In this document: piece after piece, positions 1-5,877 of the stretch | Position numbering within the stretch: position 1 is the first letter of the stretch | Layout: the number at the start of each line of letters is the position of its first letter | Assembly (NCBI GenBank): GCA_007128525.1 | Contig: SKXG01000254.1 | Location: forward strand, 1 to 6,076 | Reading direction: 5' to 3' | Source of the DNA: Pseudomonadales bacterium | GTDB lineage: Bacteria > Pseudomonadota > Gammaproteobacteria > Pseudomonadales > Azotimanducaceae | Length of the DNA: 6,076 bases | Position numbers and translations under genes: made by a program | Notes under the pieces: model-generated | Databases searched by the model: none | The model's input: the letters and a program-made list of their open reading frames with translations, nothing else | What the model was told of the DNA's origin: nothing

Positions 1-54
1 CAGGCCTTGTATCAAGCAAAGAACGATGGCCGAAACTGCGTGAGGGTGCACTAA
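1..54 (+). CDS. GGDEF-domain protein (putative diguanylate cyclase), C-terminal end only
   Basis: Only the last 17 codons and a TAA stop (52-54) are in the window, in frame 1. The peptide ALYQAKNDGRNCVRVH matches the end of the GGDEF fold, where the pattern D-x-ALYxAKxxGRN-x-V closes the domain; those residues are very strongly conserved in diguanylate cyclases. Full-length GGDEF enzymes make cyclic di-GMP from two GTP. Neither the active-site GGDEF motif nor any N-terminal sensor or receiver domain is visible, so activity and input cannot be judged. The protein ends right after the GGDEF domain, so this domain is C-terminal. The gene converges on cheB with an 8 bp gap (55-62) and is not in the chemotaxis operon. 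No T-rich terminator hairpin is seen in the gap. Confidence 0.8.
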   Translation, partial: QALYQAKNDGRNCVRVH

Positions 55-62
55 CAGGCCCT

Positions 63-1208
63 TCAGCCAACCGCTTCCTGGCCATCGGCCGGAGCGCCAC
101 TGATCAGCTTCTGAATCATGTCGGTGATGCGCCCAATCGGCAGCACATGGTCAACGGCACCCAGCGCAACCGCTTCGCCAGGCATGCCCCAGACGACGCT
201 GGTGGCTTCATCCTGTGCAATGGTCGGAATACCACTGTCGTGCATTTCCCGCATGCCCTGCGCACCATCACGACCCATGCCGGTCAGCAACACACCAACT
301 GCGTTGCGCCCGGCGTGCCGGACAACCGATCGAAACAACACATCCACCGAAGGTTTGTGGCGATTCACCGGCGCCCCGTCATCCAGGCGACAGATGTATC
401 GGGCGCCATCCCGGACCAAATGCAAATGCCGATCTCCCGGCGCGATATAGGCGTGCCCGGGCAGCACCTGCTGTCCATCATGCGCTTCGCACACTGTCAG
501 CTGCGAGCACTCGTTCATCCGGGCAGCGAAAGGTGTACTGAAAGCCTTGGGAATGTGCTGGGTTATGACAATGCCCGGCGCATCCGGCGGCATACGCATG
601 AGCAGCTCTTTGATGGCTTCCGTGCCACCTGTGGACGCGCCGATTGCAATGATCTTCTCCGTGGTCTTGAGATGCCGCTGTGCCGACCAAAGGGGTCTGC
701 TACTGGTTGGTCGCACCACATCAGGCGTACCTGAACGCGCACCAGCGGCACTGCGGTAGGGTCGGACCTTGGCCTGCGCAGCCATCTTGACTTTAGCGAT
801 GAGGTCCGCCGCATAGTCCCCCAGTGTCGCGGCCAGGTCTATCTTCGGTTTCGGCAGATAATCAATGGCGCCCACCGACAGCGCATCCAGTGTAATGTCA
901 GCACCATGGTCGGTCAGCGATGACACCATGATGACTGGCATGGGCCGCAGCCGCATCAGATTACGCAGAAAGGTAACGCCGTCCATCTTCGGCATCTCGA
1001 CGTCCAGTGTCAGCACATCAGGATTGAGCTGCTTGATCTTTTCCCGCGCCATATAGGCGTCACCAGCCGTGCCCACAATTTCAATGTGCCTGTCTGCAGA
1101 CAACATTTCCGTCAGCATCCGACGCACCAACGCCGAATCATCAACAATCAAAACCCGGATTCGCCGGCCAAGCGGGCTGGTTCCAGATTTAGGGTCCATG
1201 GTGCCCAT
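63..1208 (-). CDS. cheB: CheB, chemotaxis response regulator protein-glutamate methylesterase
   Basis: This 381-residue protein removes methyl groups from receptor glutamates (and can deamidate glutamines), the negative arm of adaptation. The N-terminal receiver domain (about 17-138) has the acidic pocket D23/D24, phospho-acceptor D69 in LTLDVEMPKMDG, S96 and K120. A variable linker (about 141-182) joins it to the methylesterase domain (about 184-370). The catalytic triad is complete: S192 in GASTGG, H218 in TQHIP and D314 in GMGRDGA. The spacings of 26 and 96 residues equal those of E. coli S164/H190/D286. The ATG at 1208 is chosen because AGGAG lies 9 nt upstream; a second in-frame ATG at 1199 would leave 18 nt. 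It is the last gene of the operon, 48 nt after cheD. It presumably acts on the receptor encoded upstream, after phosphorylation by CheA. Confidence 0.97.
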   Translation of the reverse strand: MGTMDPKSGTSPLGRRIRVLIVDDSALVRRMLTEMLSADRHIEIVGTAGDAYMAREKIKQLNPDVLTLDVEMPKMDGVTFLRNLMRLRPMPVIMVSSLTDHGADITLDALSVGAIDYLPKPKIDLAATLGDYAADLIAKVKMAAQAKVRPYRSAAGARSGTPDVVRPTSSRPLWSAQRHLKTTEKIIAIGASTGGTEAIKELLMRMPPDAPGIVITQHIPKAFSTPFAARMNECSQLTVCEAHDGQQVLPGHAYIAPGDRHLHLVRDGARYICRLDDGAPVNRHKPSVDVLFRSVVRHAGRNAVGVLLTGMGRDGAQGMREMHDSGIPTIAQDEATSVVWGMPGEAVALGAVDHVLPIGRITDMIQKLISGAPADGQEAVG

Positions 1209-1217
1209 GGGTCGTCA

Positions 1218-1222
1218 CTCCT
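1218..1222 (-). promoter_or_regulatory. Ribosome binding site of cheB (AGGAG)
   Basis: On the minus strand AGGAG is followed by 9 nt and then the ATG at 1208. It favours that start over the in-frame ATG three codons later (1199). Confidence 0.75.
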
Positions 1223-1256
1223 GATCTGTGGCACATCTTGGCGTGCGGCATGAACG

Positions 1257-1928
1257 CTACTCAAACAATTCGATGTCATCCTTGGCAGGCCCGGTATCCA
1301 GCCGACCCAGGTACTGACGTTCCTGTATGGCGATGGACTCGCTCTCCAGCGCCCGCAGCCGCTTCAGAAGTACACGACCATTGGCCGGAAAATACAGAAT
1401 ACGCCTGGGATAGATGTCACCGAGATTCTCGGCAGCAATGCGATAGCCTTCGACACGTACAAAGTTTCGAATGAATGCGATGTTCCGCGCACCCACATCG
1501 GTCATTGAGGCCAGAATCTTGCCACCACCAAACAACTTGACTTCCAGTCGATCGCGTCGGGCGCCAAGCTTGAGCAGATCATTGATCAACTGCTCCATGG
1601 CAAAAGAGCCATAACGCGTCGACAACCCCACCTCCGGTTGCAGCCAGCTGCTGCGCCCGTTGGAGCTGTCTTCCGGCAGCATAAAATGGTTGATGCCGCC
1701 AACCCCGCGCTGTGGATCACGGATGCATGCCGAAACGCAGGAACCCAGCACAGTGCCTATGCCCTCATTGGCGCAGGTCACGTAGTACTCGCCGGGCAAC
1801 ACCTTGGCCACCCAGCACTGACTGTCACGATCCCAGAAGCGCCTGATGTGCTCGAAACCCGGCAGTGCAGGTGCCTGCGACGGCTGGTTGGCATTGCTAA
1901 AGCCAGGTGCTGATCCCCAACTTGACAT
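1257..1928 (-). CDS. cheD: CheD, chemoreceptor glutamine deamidase
   Basis: CheD converts specific receptor glutamines to glutamates, maturing chemoreceptors; in some bacteria it also cooperates with CheC. The 223-residue protein has the catalytic pair: C64 in TVLGSCVSAC and H81 in GGINHFMLPE, with T59 as the supporting threonine. The segment VLPGEYYVT (43-51) and the KLFGGG block (131-136) are further family landmarks. An N-terminal extension of about 40 residues, including LPGFEHIRRFWD (22-33), makes it longer than the compact CheD of Thermotoga (about 157 residues). The tail ends in DDIELFE. The reading frame stays open upstream to 2087 inside cheR, but family similarity begins only after the ATG at 1928. 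That ATG has AAGGG 7 nt upstream and starts 10 nt after the cheR stop, suggesting translational coupling. No CheC is in the window. Confidence 0.95.
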   Translation of the reverse strand: MSSWGSAPGFSNANQPSQAPALPGFEHIRRFWDRDSQCWVAKVLPGEYYVTCANEGIGTVLGSCVSACIRDPQRGVGGINHFMLPEDSSNGRSSWLQPEVGLSTRYGSFAMEQLINDLLKLGARRDRLEVKLFGGGKILASMTDVGARNIAFIRNFVRVEGYRIAAENLGDIYPRRILYFPANGRVLLKRLRALESESIAIQERQYLGRLDTGPAKDDIELFE

Positions 1929-1935
1929 CAGGCCG

Positions 1936-1940
1936 CCCTT
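1936..1940 (-). promoter_or_regulatory. Ribosome binding site of cheD overlapping the cheR stop codon
   Basis: AAGGG on the minus strand shares two bases with the TAA stop of cheR (1941-1939) and lies 7 nt before the ATG at 1928. It decides the cheD start and suggests that ribosomes finishing cheR re-initiate on cheD. Confidence 0.65.
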
Positions 1941-2781
1941 AGCTTCGCTCGTAGATGGTTTTACCGAGCAGACTGTAGTCGGTGGACACCTTAAACAGAC
2001 TCTCGGAGTGACCAAGAAACAGCAGGCCACCGGCCGGCTGCAGAGGCGCAATACGCCGGAACAGATCCCGCTGCGTGTCCTTGTCAAAGTAGATGATCAC
2101 GTTACGGCAGAAAATGGCATCGAGCGGCCCTTTCATGGGCAGCGGCTCAATGAGATTAAGCTCCTTGAAAGCGATCATGCGCTGCAGCGCTTCAGCAACC
2201 TGAAAGCCCTGCCCCGCGCCGTTGCTCGCTGGCTGGAAGAACTTTCGGACACGCTCGGACGACAGCGCCTTGACGCGGTCTGCACTGTAGAGTCCACGGC
2301 GGGCATGTGCCAGCACGTTGGAGTCGAGGTCGGTTGCCAGTATTCTGATATCCCAGCGCGACCAGTCTGGAATGGCCTCACAGACCGTCATGGCGATCGA
2401 ATAGGGTTCTTCACCCGTCGAACAGCCCGCAGACCAGATCCGCAAGCGGCGACGCTGGCCACATTGCTGAAGCGTCTTCAGGTAGTCACGCAGATAATCA
2501 AAGTGATGCGATTCCCGAAAGAAGGCCGTCAGATTGGTGGTGATCGCATTGCAGAACTCCACCAGTTCCTGCTCGCCGTCGGTTCGCAGAAACTCGAGGT
2601 AGTCCCGAAAGCTGTACATGCCAAGCACACGCAATCGACGTGATATCCGGCCATAAACCAGCTCGCGTTTTGACTCGACCAGATTGATGCCCGTGAGCGA
2701 CTTGACCAGCGCACGGATGGCAGCAAAGTCCGCGTCGTCAAATGCGAACTCGCGGCCTGCCGGCGTGCTTGACTGTCCCAT
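1939..2781 (-). CDS. cheR: CheR, SAM-dependent chemoreceptor glutamate methyltransferase
   Basis: CheR methylates glutamates in the receptor signalling domain using S-adenosylmethionine, the positive arm of adaptation. In the 280-residue protein the N-terminal helical domain (about 11-75) is followed by TTNLTAFFRE (81-90), the SAM-binding block WSAGCSTGEEPYSIA (116-130, with E124), the acidic ILATDLD (147-153) and FCRNVIIYFD (224-233). A beta-subdomain insertion at about 158-205 contains the loop NGAGQG with a GxG at 188-190. That aligns with GTG in E. coli CheR, the type of loop found in pentapeptide-dependent enzymes. The receptor of this operon carries such a pentapeptide. The ATG at 2781 is preferred, with GGAG 5 nt upstream. 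An in-frame GTG at 2808 would add nine residues and cannot be excluded. A 73-nt gap separates it from the preceding gene; cheD follows after 10 nt. Confidence 0.96.
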   Translation of the reverse strand: MGQSSTPAGREFAFDDADFAAIRALVKSLTGINLVESKRELVYGRISRRLRVLGMYSFRDYLEFLRTDGEQELVEFCNAITTNLTAFFRESHHFDYLRDYLKTLQQCGQRRRLRIWSAGCSTGEEPYSIAMTVCEAIPDWSRWDIRILATDLDSNVLAHARRGLYSADRVKALSSERVRKFFQPASNGAGQGFQVAEALQRMIAFKELNLIEPLPMKGPLDAIFCRNVIIYFDKDTQRDLFRRIAPLQPAGGLLFLGHSESLFKVSTDYSLLGKTIYERS

Positions 2782-2786
2782 GTCCA

Positions 2787-2790
2787 CTCC
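2787..2790 (-). promoter_or_regulatory. Probable ribosome binding site of cheR (GGAG)
   Basis: GGAG on the minus strand is followed by TGGAC and the ATG at 2781. The 5-nt spacing is short but acceptable. The alternative GTG at 2808 has only a G-rich tract in front of it, so this site favours the shorter protein. Confidence 0.5.
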
Positions 2791-2854
2791 GGTTTGCAAA
2801 ACTGTCACATCCCTGCCCCAGCTTATTGTTGTTGAACCACCCGTTTGGGTCTCG

Positions 2855-3421
2855 TCAGAACAGCTCTACACTGCTTTCGTCTGCCGAAACCGGCCTGAAC
2901 ATGGCCAGCGGCGGCGGCGAGCGTGTCTCCGGCGCCACCAGTAAATCAAACAACTCCTTCTGTTCTTCCGATATCAGCCGATTGCGCAGCCGGCTGCGCA
3001 CAGATTCCCAGGCATCCTGATCGGCGCTGGCCGCCTGCGCGGTTGCCTTGGCATCTGCCGGCAAATGAGCGTTGATCAGTTCCGCGTGCGCAGCCAGGAA
3101 GTCGCGCACATGATTGATGTGCTGTACCAGATGATCGTAGAACTGCAAGCTCTCAATACATGCCGCAACTTCGTTCTGTACACGGCCGGCAAGCCACTGC
3201 GCTTTGTCATCTGACTGCCCTGTGCTCTGAGCATCGCCAGGGACTTGATCCTGATCGGTAGCCCGCGACAGGTCTGCGACAACCGCCGACAAGCGCTCGA
3301 TGGCGCTGCCGAGCTTGTCCACCGGACCATCGCTCTCACGCAGCGCCAGCTCGAGCTGACTGGCGCTTAGCGAGAGGGCCAGCGCAGCATCAGCCAGCGG
3401 CTTGTCTGCAGCACTAACCAT
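2855..3421 (-). CDS. Uncharacterised chemotaxis-operon protein with a CheZ-like D-x-x-x-Q helix
   Basis: I do not recognise this 188-residue protein as a textbook Che protein. It looks soluble and mostly helical, with no signal peptide or membrane segment. Helical stretches at about 9-54 and 76-118 flank a Q/D/S-rich break at 55-73. The second stretch contains SLQFYDHLVQHINHV (91-105). D96 and Q100 have the same four-residue spacing as the CheZ active-site residues D143 and Q147, whose context is FQDLTGQ. A third helical part (about 136-163) leads to a proline-rich linker and the acidic-hydrophobic tail DESSVELF. CheZ also ends in an acidic-hydrophobic peptide that binds CheY. A role in CheY-P dephosphorylation or CheY docking is inference. 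Similar LQFxDxxxQ segments also occur in proteins not shown to be phosphatases. The ATG at 3421 lies 2 nt after the receptor stop and has GGAAGAG 8 nt upstream; an in-frame GTG at 3439 is less likely. Confidence 0.85.
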   Translation of the reverse strand: MVSAADKPLADAALALSLSASQLELALRESDGPVDKLGSAIERLSAVVADLSRATDQDQVPGDAQSTGQSDDKAQWLAGRVQNEVAACIESLQFYDHLVQHINHVRDFLAAHAELINAHLPADAKATAQAASADQDAWESVRSRLRNRLISEEQKELFDLLVAPETRSPPPLAMFRPVSADESSVELF

Positions 3422-3423
3422 GA

Positions 3424-5199
3424 TCAGAACTCTTCCCACTCATCATCCGTACCTGTGGCCTTGCGTGTCGGCTCCTGCGGCCTGGCCTCCGCGCGCTGCG
3501 ACTGAGCCTGAGTCTGCTCTGCCCAGGGCCGGTTCGGACCACGACGCTCGACACCTGCTGCAGCAGCGGGGCGCTTCGGTTGTGCTGCGGGCTGCCGTGC
3601 TGTGCTGGCAAAGTTCCCGGATGACGTCAAGGCAGAGGCCCGCTGATTGACGACACGGCTGACTTTGTAGCGTTGAATCAGCTCGCTCATCGAACGCGCC
3701 TGCTCGGACATCGACTGACTGGCCGCCGACGCCTCTTCAACGAGCGCGGCGTTCTGCTGCGTCAACTCATCCAGCTGCATGACCGCCTTGTTGACCTGCT
3801 CGATGCCAGAAGACTGCTCCTGACTCGCTGCGGCGATCTCCGCCACGATGTCCGTGACTTTCTTGACGCGGGAGACGATCTCTTCCAGCGTCTGACCCGA
3901 GGCCTCGACCAGTTCGGCACCATCGTCCACTTTCTGCACCGAGTCGCTGATCAGATCCTTGATCTCGCGGGCCGAGCTGGCGCTGCGTTGCGCCAGGCTT
4001 CGCACTTCGGCAGCAACCACCGCGAAACCGCGGCCCTGCTCACCGGCACGGGCAGCCTCTACGGCCGCATTCAGTGCCAGCAGGTTGGTCTGGAAAGCGA
4101 TCTCGTCGATCACACCGATGATGTCGGCCACGCGCTTGGACGAAGCATTGATTTCATTCATTGCCGTAACGGCCTTGGCCACAACCTGGCCACCCTTCTC
4201 GGCACTGTCGCGGGCAGCATTGGCCAGCTGATTGGCCTGCCCGGCGTTGTCTGCGTTCTGCTTGACCGTCGAGGTCAGCTCTTCCATTGACGATGCAGTT
4301 TCTTCCAGAGACGAGGCCTGCTCTTCCGTGCGCTGCGACAGGTTGACGTTGCCTGAGGCAATCTCGTCGGCGCCAGTGGATACAGTGCCACTGGACTCCA
4401 TCACCTGCAGGATCAGATCCTCCAGATTGTCGCTCATCTCGCGCATTGCCCTGAGCAGCTTGCCCATTTCGTCGTTTGAATTGACCTCGATCTTGTTGGT
4501 CAGGTCACCCTTGGCAATAGCGCTGGCAAGCCGCACAGCCTCGTTTATCGGTTGCACGATGGCCTGCACCACAAGGTAGCCAATGACAGCAGCGGCGATC
4601 AGGCCGAGCACGATGACGGCAACCGCAATCGTCTGGATACGCGAGAACAATGCGGTTGCATCTGCATATTCCTGTGCCGCAATTTCCAGTTGCAGATCCC
4701 GCAGTTCACCCGCCAGATTCCGAACCGGCATAAAGGCTGGCTCCATCACGTCGAATGCCGTATTGATGCCTTCTTCGATCTGACCAGCCCGCATGGCATC
4801 CATGGCCGGAATGACGCCCTCATTGAGAAAAGCGCGTCTGGCATCGACAAAACGGTCAGCCAGTCTGGCTTCCTCCGCCGTTAGATAGGTGCCCATATAG
4901 GCTTCCCACAATTCATCGATGGCTCGCCGATTGCTTTCGATCTGCGCCTGGCTCTCCTGGATCATCTGAGGGGATGGGTTGTTAACCGTATCCAGCACCA
5001 GCATACGATTCTCCATCAGGTTCTCCAGTATCATGCTGACCTGGCCTGCAGGTACGGTACGGTCCTCATAGACACGCAGCAGGCCCTGGTTGGTCTGGCT
5101 CATACCCCAGATACCGACGCTGCCGATCAGTACCAGCAGTGCCGACATCAGCCCCAGCACGAATATCAGCCGCGCTTTAATAGTCAGATTTGCAAACAT
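3424..5199 (-). CDS. Methyl-accepting chemotaxis protein, 4HB sensor, HAMP, C-terminal EWEEF pentapeptide
   Basis: This 591-residue inner-membrane chemoreceptor senses a periplasmic or membrane stimulus and controls CheA through CheW. TM1 is at about 10-31. The periplasmic domain (about 32-187) resembles the four-helix-bundle Tar-type sensor. TM2 is at about 189-213, followed by HAMP (about 213-266) and the cytoplasmic coiled-coil hairpin (about 270-510). The hairpin tip holds [20 protein letters not shown] (367-386) and [12 protein letters not shown]. Probable methylation sites are E293, E300 and E307, seven apart, and E489 on the return helix. E300 to F392 is 92 residues, the spacing I recall for Tsr, pointing to the 36H length class. 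A flexible A/Q/R/P-rich tail (about 515-582) ends in DDEWEEF, an xWxxF docking pentapeptide for CheR. The ligand cannot be told. The start has AAGGAG 9 nt upstream. The 103-nt gap from cheW holds only weak hairpins. Confidence 0.96.
   Translation of the reverse strand: MFANLTIKARLIFVLGLMSALLVLIGSVGIWGMSQTNQGLLRVYEDRTVPAGQVSMILENLMENRMLVLDTVNNPSPQMIQESQAQIESNRRAIDELWEAYMGTYLTAEEARLADRFVDARRAFLNEGVIPAMDAMRAGQIEEGINTAFDVMEPAFMPVRNLAGELRDLQLEIAAQEYADATALFSRIQTIAVAVIVLGLIAAAVIGYLVVQAIVQPINEAVRLASAIAKGDLTNKIEVNSNDEMGKLLRAMREMSDNLEDLILQVMESSGTVSTGADEIASGNVNLSQRTEEQASSLEETASSMEELTSTVKQNADNAGQANQLANAARDSAEKGGQVVAKAVTAMNEINASSKRVADIIGVIDEIAFQTNLLALNAAVEAARAGEQGRGFAVVAAEVRSLAQRSASSAREIKDLISDSVQKVDDGAELVEASGQTLEEIVSRVKKVTDIVAEIAAASQEQSSGIEQVNKAVMQLDELTQQNAALVEEASAASQSMSEQARSMSELIQRYKVSRVVNQRASALTSSGNFASTARQPAAQPKRPAAAAGVERRGPNRPWAEQTQAQSQRAEARPQEPTRKATGTDDEWEEF
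3430..3436 (-). promoter_or_regulatory. Ribosome binding site of the CheZ-like gene, inside the receptor pentapeptide codons
   Basis: GGAAGAG on the minus strand falls in the receptor codons TGG-GAA-GAG (W-E-E of the EWEEF tail) and lies 8 nt before the ATG at 3421. The same bases thus encode the CheR-docking tail and provide the translation signal of the next gene. It supports the ATG at 3421 over the GTG at 3439, which would sit upstream of this site. Confidence 0.65.
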
Positions 5200-5208
5200 G
5201 TTCCCTAT

Positions 5209-5214
5209 CTCCTT
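5209..5214 (-). promoter_or_regulatory. Ribosome binding site of the chemoreceptor gene (AAGGAG)
   Basis: AAGGAG on the minus strand, 9 nt before the ATG at 5199, is the strongest Shine-Dalgarno match in the window. It fits a receptor needed in larger amounts than its modifying enzymes. Confidence 0.75.
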
Positions 5215-5302
5215 GCTCGATGCCTTGTCCTTGGGCGCCGGCTACCGGGTGCTTTGCCCCTGATGCCCGAGACGCTTGGTACTGGGCTGAATGCCAACCG
5301 GC

Positions 5303-5857
5303 CTATCCGGCCGCGGCTTTGGTGACCTCCGGAACTGTCATCTCTGCCAGCTCCGCAAGGTCTTCCGGGTCTACCAGATGATCCACATCCAGCAGCATCA
5401 CCATGCGCTCTTCGAGCGCTGCCATCGCACGTACAAAGCGTGCATCTGCCGCCATGCCAAAGTCCGGCACCGGCTTGTGCTCAGCCTCCCGAACTTTGGT
5501 GACATCACTGACGGCATCTACGACCAGACCGGCCATCCGTCGCCGGTCAGCGTGTTCCAGGTGCAGCACGATAATGACAGTCGTGCTGTCGTACTCGGCG
5601 CGCGGTATTGCCAGCCGGGTACGCAGGTCAATGATCGGCACCACCGTGCCACGCAGATTCAGCACGCCTTCAACATGGGCAGGCGCCGCCGGCATTCGCG
5701 TCACCGGCGTCCAGGGACGTATCTCCTGTACGCGCAGGATGTCCAGACCAAATTCTTCACCGGCCAGCTTGAACGTCAGATACTGACTGCTGGCCTTGCC
5801 GGTGAGGTCGCTTGCCGCGATATCGGTGCTGTGGTCGGTTGTAGTGACAGCTGTCAT
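5303..5857 (-). CDS. cheW: CheW, receptor-kinase coupling protein
   Basis: CheW is the cytoplasmic adaptor that links chemoreceptors to the CheA kinase in the signalling array. The 184-residue protein has the CheW fold at about 24-165. It opens with QYLTFKLAGEEFGLDI (25-40) and contains the hallmark GVLNLRGTVVPIIDLR (64-79), including the NLRG turn. Later family positions include LVVDAVSDV (111-119) and the closing MVMLLDVDHLV (152-162). It is a little longer than E. coli CheW (167 residues) owing to a polar N-terminus of about 23 residues and an acidic C-terminal tail. The ATG at 5857 is chosen; an in-frame TTG two codons earlier (5863) is less likely. Its Shine-Dalgarno is weak (GGGA, 7 nt spacing). 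It follows cheY by 20 nt, so translation may partly depend on coupling. CheA, its obligate partner, is not in the window. Confidence 0.96.
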   Translation of the reverse strand: MTAVTTTDHSTDIAASDLTGKASSQYLTFKLAGEEFGLDILRVQEIRPWTPVTRMPAAPAHVEGVLNLRGTVVPIIDLRTRLAIPRAEYDSTTVIIVLHLEHADRRRMAGLVVDAVSDVTKVREAEHKPVPDFGMAADARFVRAMAALEERMVMLLDVDHLVDPEDLAELAEMTVPEVTKAAAG

Positions 5858-5877
5858 GATCAAATCCCGGCCAGGCG

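Noticed and set aside
1..60. CAGGCC repeated at 1-6 and 55-60.
   Set aside because: A six-base repeat is expected by chance at this GC content; no mobile element or attachment site is associated.
1929..2087. Extension of the CheD frame 53 codons upstream into cheR.
   Set aside because: This stretch is the +1 shadow of cheR, lacks CheD similarity, and the ATG at 1928 has a good ribosome binding site.
1846..2643. A 265-codon open frame on the plus strand antisense to cheR.
   Set aside because: cheR is certain on the other strand; the antisense frame has no recognisable motif and is open because of GC-rich codon bias.
2782..2854. A possible sigma-54 promoter in the gap before cheR (TGACAG...TTTTGCA on the minus strand).
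   Set aside because: The GG and GC elements are not 10 nt apart as required, so it does not fit the -24/-12 consensus.
2835..2855. ACCC-GTTT-GGGT inverted repeat after the CheZ-like gene, as a terminator.
   Set aside because: The stem is only 4 bp with no T-tract; it is too weak to call.
3673..4290. A 205-codon plus-strand open frame opposite the receptor signalling domain.
   Set aside because: It mirrors a highly conserved MCP hairpin; the R/L/H/G-rich translation is typical of an antisense shadow.
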